Shown: in pieces, positions 23,948 through 24,331 of the stretch
Layout: each line of letters opens with the position of its first letter
Numbering within the stretch: position 1 is the stretch's first letter
Source: an uncultured Bacilli bacterium
GTDB taxonomy: Bacteria > Bacillota_I > Bacilli_A > RF39 > UBA660
DNA: 24,331 nucleotides
Assembly: GCA_947623705.1 (NCBI GenBank)
Contig: CANQHT010000007.1
Span: forward strand, 1-24,331
Direction of reading: 5' to 3'
Translations under genes and position numbers: made by a program
Notes under the pieces: model-generated
What the model saw: the letters and a program-made list of their open reading frames with translations, nothing else
The model's database searches: none
Told to the model about the DNA's origin: nothing

Positions 23948-23987
23948 AATCAACCAATTTGATATAATATAGAAAAGGTGGTTGATT
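23948..23987 (+). promoter_or_regulatory. Inverted repeat around the transposase promoter and ribosome site
   Basis: AATCAACCA (23948-23956) and TGGTTGATT (23979-23987) are a perfect 9-bp inverted repeat. Between them lies -10 TATAAT (23963-23968), and the second arm overlaps the ribosome site AAAGGTGG. Read-through RNA from outside would hide that site, a known insertion sequence safeguard. Confidence 0.5.
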
Positions 23988-23993
23988 AATTTG

Positions 23994-24331
23994 ATGACAA
24001 GAAAAGAAAAAAGAGAATTAAAGAAAGACAAGTCGCTGGTATGTACATTGTATAATATTATTGATAAGTATTTACCACGACTTTTTATTATGTTTGATAA
24101 TCTAACTGATGTAAGACAACAAGGTAAAGTCACTTATACTATGAAAGCTATATGTGTTACTCGTCTCTTCGCTTTACTTTGTGGTATTACTTCTATGAAT
24201 TCTATGACTAATAAATTTAATAATGATAATTCTATCAATAATTTATCTAAAATCATTAATGAAGATTTATCTGATTTACCTCATTATGATACTATTAATG
24301 ATGTTTTTGATGATTTAAACATCGATGAATT
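23994..24331 (+). CDS. Transposase, N-terminal part (runs off the window)
   Basis: An open frame from ATG 23994 (an in-frame TTG lies just upstream) continues past the right edge, giving 112 codons. The translation contains DNLTDVRQQGKVTYTMKAI, a 'RLFALLCGITSMNSMTNKF' stretch and LPHYDTINDVFDDLNIDEL. These resemble the N-terminal region of DDE transposases of the ISAs1/IS4-like kind, which precede the catalytic core. The catalytic residues are outside. It is divergent from cdsA. The element's left end should lie between about 23900 and 23950, but I cannot fix it without the other end. Confidence 0.7.
   Translation, partial: MTRKEKRELKKDKSLVCTLYNIIDKYLPRLFIMFDNLTDVRQQGKVTYTMKAICVTRLFALLCGITSMNSMTNKFNNDNSINNLSKIINEDLSDLPHYDTINDVFDDLNIDE

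Noticed and set aside
23840..24133. A 97-codon minus-strand frame upstream of cdsA
   Set aside because: It overlaps the cdsA promoter and the transposase start, has no ribosome site and shows no protein-like features.
1..24331. Mycoplasma-type code with TGA as tryptophan
   Set aside because: Full-length families are intact with TGG for Trp, and genes such as DUF3800 and SipW-2 end properly at TGA.

Overview
The window is strongly AT-rich with densely packed genes, almost all on the minus strand. The standard code fits, because TGA works as a stop. Together with a SipW/TasA-type surface system, a sortase-type surface protein, an LTA-synthase-like enzyme and BspA-type (DUF285) repeats, this suggests an uncultured, low-GC Bacillota, probably a gut-associated member of Bacilli. 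The taxonomy is inference. Coordinates follow the + strand, so minus-strand operons read from high to low numbers.

Right end (about 21.7-24.3 kb): a truncated transposase gene (+) lies upstream of cdsA and rseP (-), which form a lipid and envelope housekeeping pair. After the rseP terminator comes a BspA-type repeat surface-protein gene broken by one in-frame TAA at codon 58. Its promoter has a run of eight G inside the -35/-10 spacer. A homologous N-terminus with the same promoter layout (seven G) lies at the left edge (1-172). The pair looks like a phase-variable surface-protein family.

Middle (17.8-19.8 kb): a 5-formyltetrahydrofolate cyclo-ligase gene, probably leaderless, runs 14 codons into a tRNA-Arg(CCG). 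Next comes a DUF3800 gene (+), the only complete + strand gene. It converges on a GC-richer structured element with its own minus-strand promoter and terminator, which is a candidate small RNA.

Core (9.4-17.8 kb): seven minus-strand genes form two successive modules of the type 'anchored accessory protein, SipW-type signal peptidase, TasA-like substrate', reminiscent of Bacillus tapA-sipW-tasA. Module 1 has a Cys/His-rich Thr/Pro protein, SipW-1 and a TasA-like protein. Module 2 has an 898-residue Ig/cadherin-like protein, SipW-2, a small TasA-like protein and a 567-residue SipW-type secreted protein.

Left part (0.4-9.3 kb): a three-gene operon encodes a membrane-anchored unknown, a sensor with a degenerate GGDEF domain and solute-binding-like extracellular domains, and a YihY-family membrane protein. 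It is followed by a sortase-type LRR/Ig-repeat surface protein and an LTA-synthase-like sulfatase-fold protein. Overall the window is mainly a cell-surface and matrix locus with signs of phase variation, repeat-driven change and at least one mobile element.
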